From the NCBI GenBank assembly GCA_024413875.1, contig JAKSVY010000022.1, positions 1 to 25,981 of the forward strand: a stretch of 25,981 nt of DNA. Reading direction: 5' to 3'. The position numbers were made by a program, and so were the translations under genes. Positions 24,740 to 25,981 of the stretch are shown piece by piece. Origin of the DNA: Bacilli bacterium (GTDB lineage: Bacteria; Bacillota_I; Bacilli_A; RFN20; CAG-826). The first letter of the stretch is position 1. Each line of letters starts with the position of its first letter. A model generated the notes under the pieces. That model was not told where the DNA came from. It saw only the letters and a program-made list of their open reading frames with translations, and ran no database searches.

Positions 24740-25981
24740 TCAGGCAAACTCCACAAAAGATATTGTTCCTTCTAAATCTGTTCTTCTAATTTCAATATTT
24801 CTTCGCCTTAACCTATTAATCACTTCGTCATTTGGGTGACCATAATAATTATTTGCACCGACAGATATAATTGCGATATCAGGCGTTGTTGCTTTCAAAA
24901 ATTCATCGCAAGTTGAGGTTTTTGACCCATGATGCCCTACTTTTAGCACATCGCAGTCTATGTCAATATTTTTGTCAATCAAAAACTTTTCAACTGTTGT
25001 TGAAGCATCCCCTGTAAATAGCCATTTTCTATTCATAAAATTTAATGTTAACACCAAAGAAGAGTCATTATCATCCATTGTCTGATATGTGTTTATATTG
25101 GTTAAGGTGATGTCACCAACTGTATATGGAAACTTATTTTGTGAATTTATATATTCACCAACTTTATAATTCTTCATTAATGATTCTTTTGCGCCACTAT
25201 GATCAAAATCATCATGACTAGTTATTAAAGCATCAAGTTTATATACATGGTTCTTTTTTAGAAACGGGATCAATGTCTTTACCGCCATATCAAAGGTCTT
25301 ATTACCACCTGTATCAATCATTACTGCATGAGTTCGATTTCTGATAAGTATTGAATCTCCTTGCCCAACATTTATAAAGTAAACACCATTAGTGAGTATA
25401 GTTTTTACTGGAATTACGCTCCCAACTATTACTGTAGCCAAAACTCCTAGTGTTATATACATATGTTTCCATCTTTTAGATTCAAAATAGAATAACGATA
25501 ACGCTAAAGAGATGTAATAAATTACGATAAAAACAGTTGATATCTTGCCTATAGGAACTGATAAATCAATATACGATAAATCCTTATAAAATATAAGGAT
25601 ACCCTTTGTAATTCCGTTTAATATATACTTAAATGGATAAATATAAAAAGAAATTAGTGATAACACAACATACCCAATATGGATTGGCATTAACAATAAT
25701 TGAAATATCGGTGTAAATAAATGTAATTCATTAGTGTTACCAAGTGATATTGGAAGCATTAAAAATGTAATTGCCAAAACAATTATAAGCGGTTTAATTT
25801 TATTATTTACTTTCTTGCTATATGTTCTTATATAAATAAGCACAAAAGAAATTAAAAAGCCGAGATAAAATGCCTGCTGATATATTAGAGTTGAATCAAC
25901 AATCAAAAAGAAAAATAACTGGATGGACAATAATTCTATATACGATCTTTTCTTAGTGAATACTTCTTTATTCAAATAGGA
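24740..25981 (-). CDS. comEC: ComEC/Rec2 DNA-uptake channel, C-terminal part (cut by window edge)
   Basis: Inner-membrane channel and nuclease-like protein that carries single-stranded DNA into the cell during transformation. The frame is open to the right edge, with coding-like residues before the first possible TTG start at 25975, so the N-terminal part is outside the window. The 413 visible residues contain several membrane helices of the competence domain, then a metallo-beta-lactamase domain. That domain shows YFINVGQGDSILI, VMIDTGG, TSHDDFDHSG, FTGDAS, KVGHHGS and the final IISVGANNYYGHP, the ComEC pattern. It ends in TGA, 14 bases before ATG 24726 of holA. Intact ComEC does not by itself show competence, as the gene is also kept in strains not known to be transformable. 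Confidence 0.93.
   Translation of the reverse strand, partial: SYLNKEVFTKKRSYIELLSIQLFFFLIVDSTLIYQQAFYLGFLISFVLIYIRTYSKKVNNKIKPLIIVLAITFLMLPISLGNTNELHLFTPIFQLLLMPIHIGYVVLSLISFYIYPFKYILNGITKGILIFYKDLSYIDLSVPIGKISTVFIVIYYISLALSLFYFESKRWKHMYITLGVLATVIVGSVIPVKTILTNGVYFINVGQGDSILIRNRTHAVMIDTGGNKTFDMAVKTLIPFLKKNHVYKLDALITSHDDFDHSGAKESLMKNYKVGEYINSQNKFPYTVGDITLTNINTYQTMDDNDSSLVLTLNFMNRKWLFTGDASTTVEKFLIDKNIDIDCDVLKVGHHGSKTSTCDEFLKATTPDIAIISVGANNYYGHPNDEVINRLRRRNIEIRRTDLEGTISFVEFA

Noticed and set aside
24740..24742. UGA read as tryptophan (Mycoplasma code)
   Set aside because: UGA ends comEC at the expected place, and tryptophans in the window are encoded by TGG.

Overview
The window is a low-GC chromosomal segment from a Firmicutes-type bacterium. 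The gene content and order point to a Mollicutes- or Erysipelotrichia-like member of the Bacilli. The standard genetic code is used: Trp is TGG and comEC ends in TGA. Glycyl-tRNA synthetase looks like the single-chain type. I see 26 genes: 24 on the minus strand, and two (an acyl ligase/ACP fusion and rpsT) on the plus strand. Two genes are cut by the window edges (glyS at the left, comEC at the right). There are no tRNA or rRNA genes, insertion sequences, prophage genes or CRISPR arrays, and no gene-free stretch longer than 300 bases.

Read along the minus strand from right to left, the backbone matches the well-known Bacillus subtilis order: comEC-holA-(rpsT)-lepA-hemW-hrcA-grpE-dnaK-dnaJ-rsmE-mtaB-rpsU-ybeY-cdd-era-recO-glyS. 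The sporulation genes gpr and spoIIP, which B. subtilis has between rpsT and lepA, are absent, as are prmA, yqeY and dgkA at their usual places. Lineage-specific genes sit between the backbone genes: an AMP-forming acyl ligase with a C-terminal acyl carrier domain (21414-23417), fmt, a RecB-like nuclease fused to an XPD/DinG-type helicase (17810-20140), a Fic-fold protein without its catalytic motif (14447-15865), a one-helix membrane protein, a zinc-ribbon/TM2 membrane protein, rpmF and deoC, and a C39 peptidase joined to an ABC-exporter-like membrane domain but lacking the ATPase (3214-4410).

Regulation is unusually readable. The hrcA-grpE-dnaK-dnaJ heat-shock operon has two tandem CIRCE operators around a clear promoter, a hairpin between dnaK and dnaJ, and a terminator with a UUCG tetraloop. 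The Fic-like gene has its own promoter, whose -10 lies at the centre of a long inverted repeat that could be an operator. Three genes (ybeY, lepA and the nuclease-helicase) have a -10 box only 7-9 bases before the ATG and no Shine-Dalgarno, which suggests leaderless mRNAs. Strong terminators follow rpsU, dnaJ and fmt, and the rpsT terminator lies inside the 3' end of the convergent holA.

Most of the window is translation, ribosome maturation, protein folding and DNA repair housekeeping. The less ordinary parts are the ATPase-less C39 protein, the pseudo-Fic regulator candidate and the acyl ligase/ACP fusion. No obviously complete new multi-gene system is visible.
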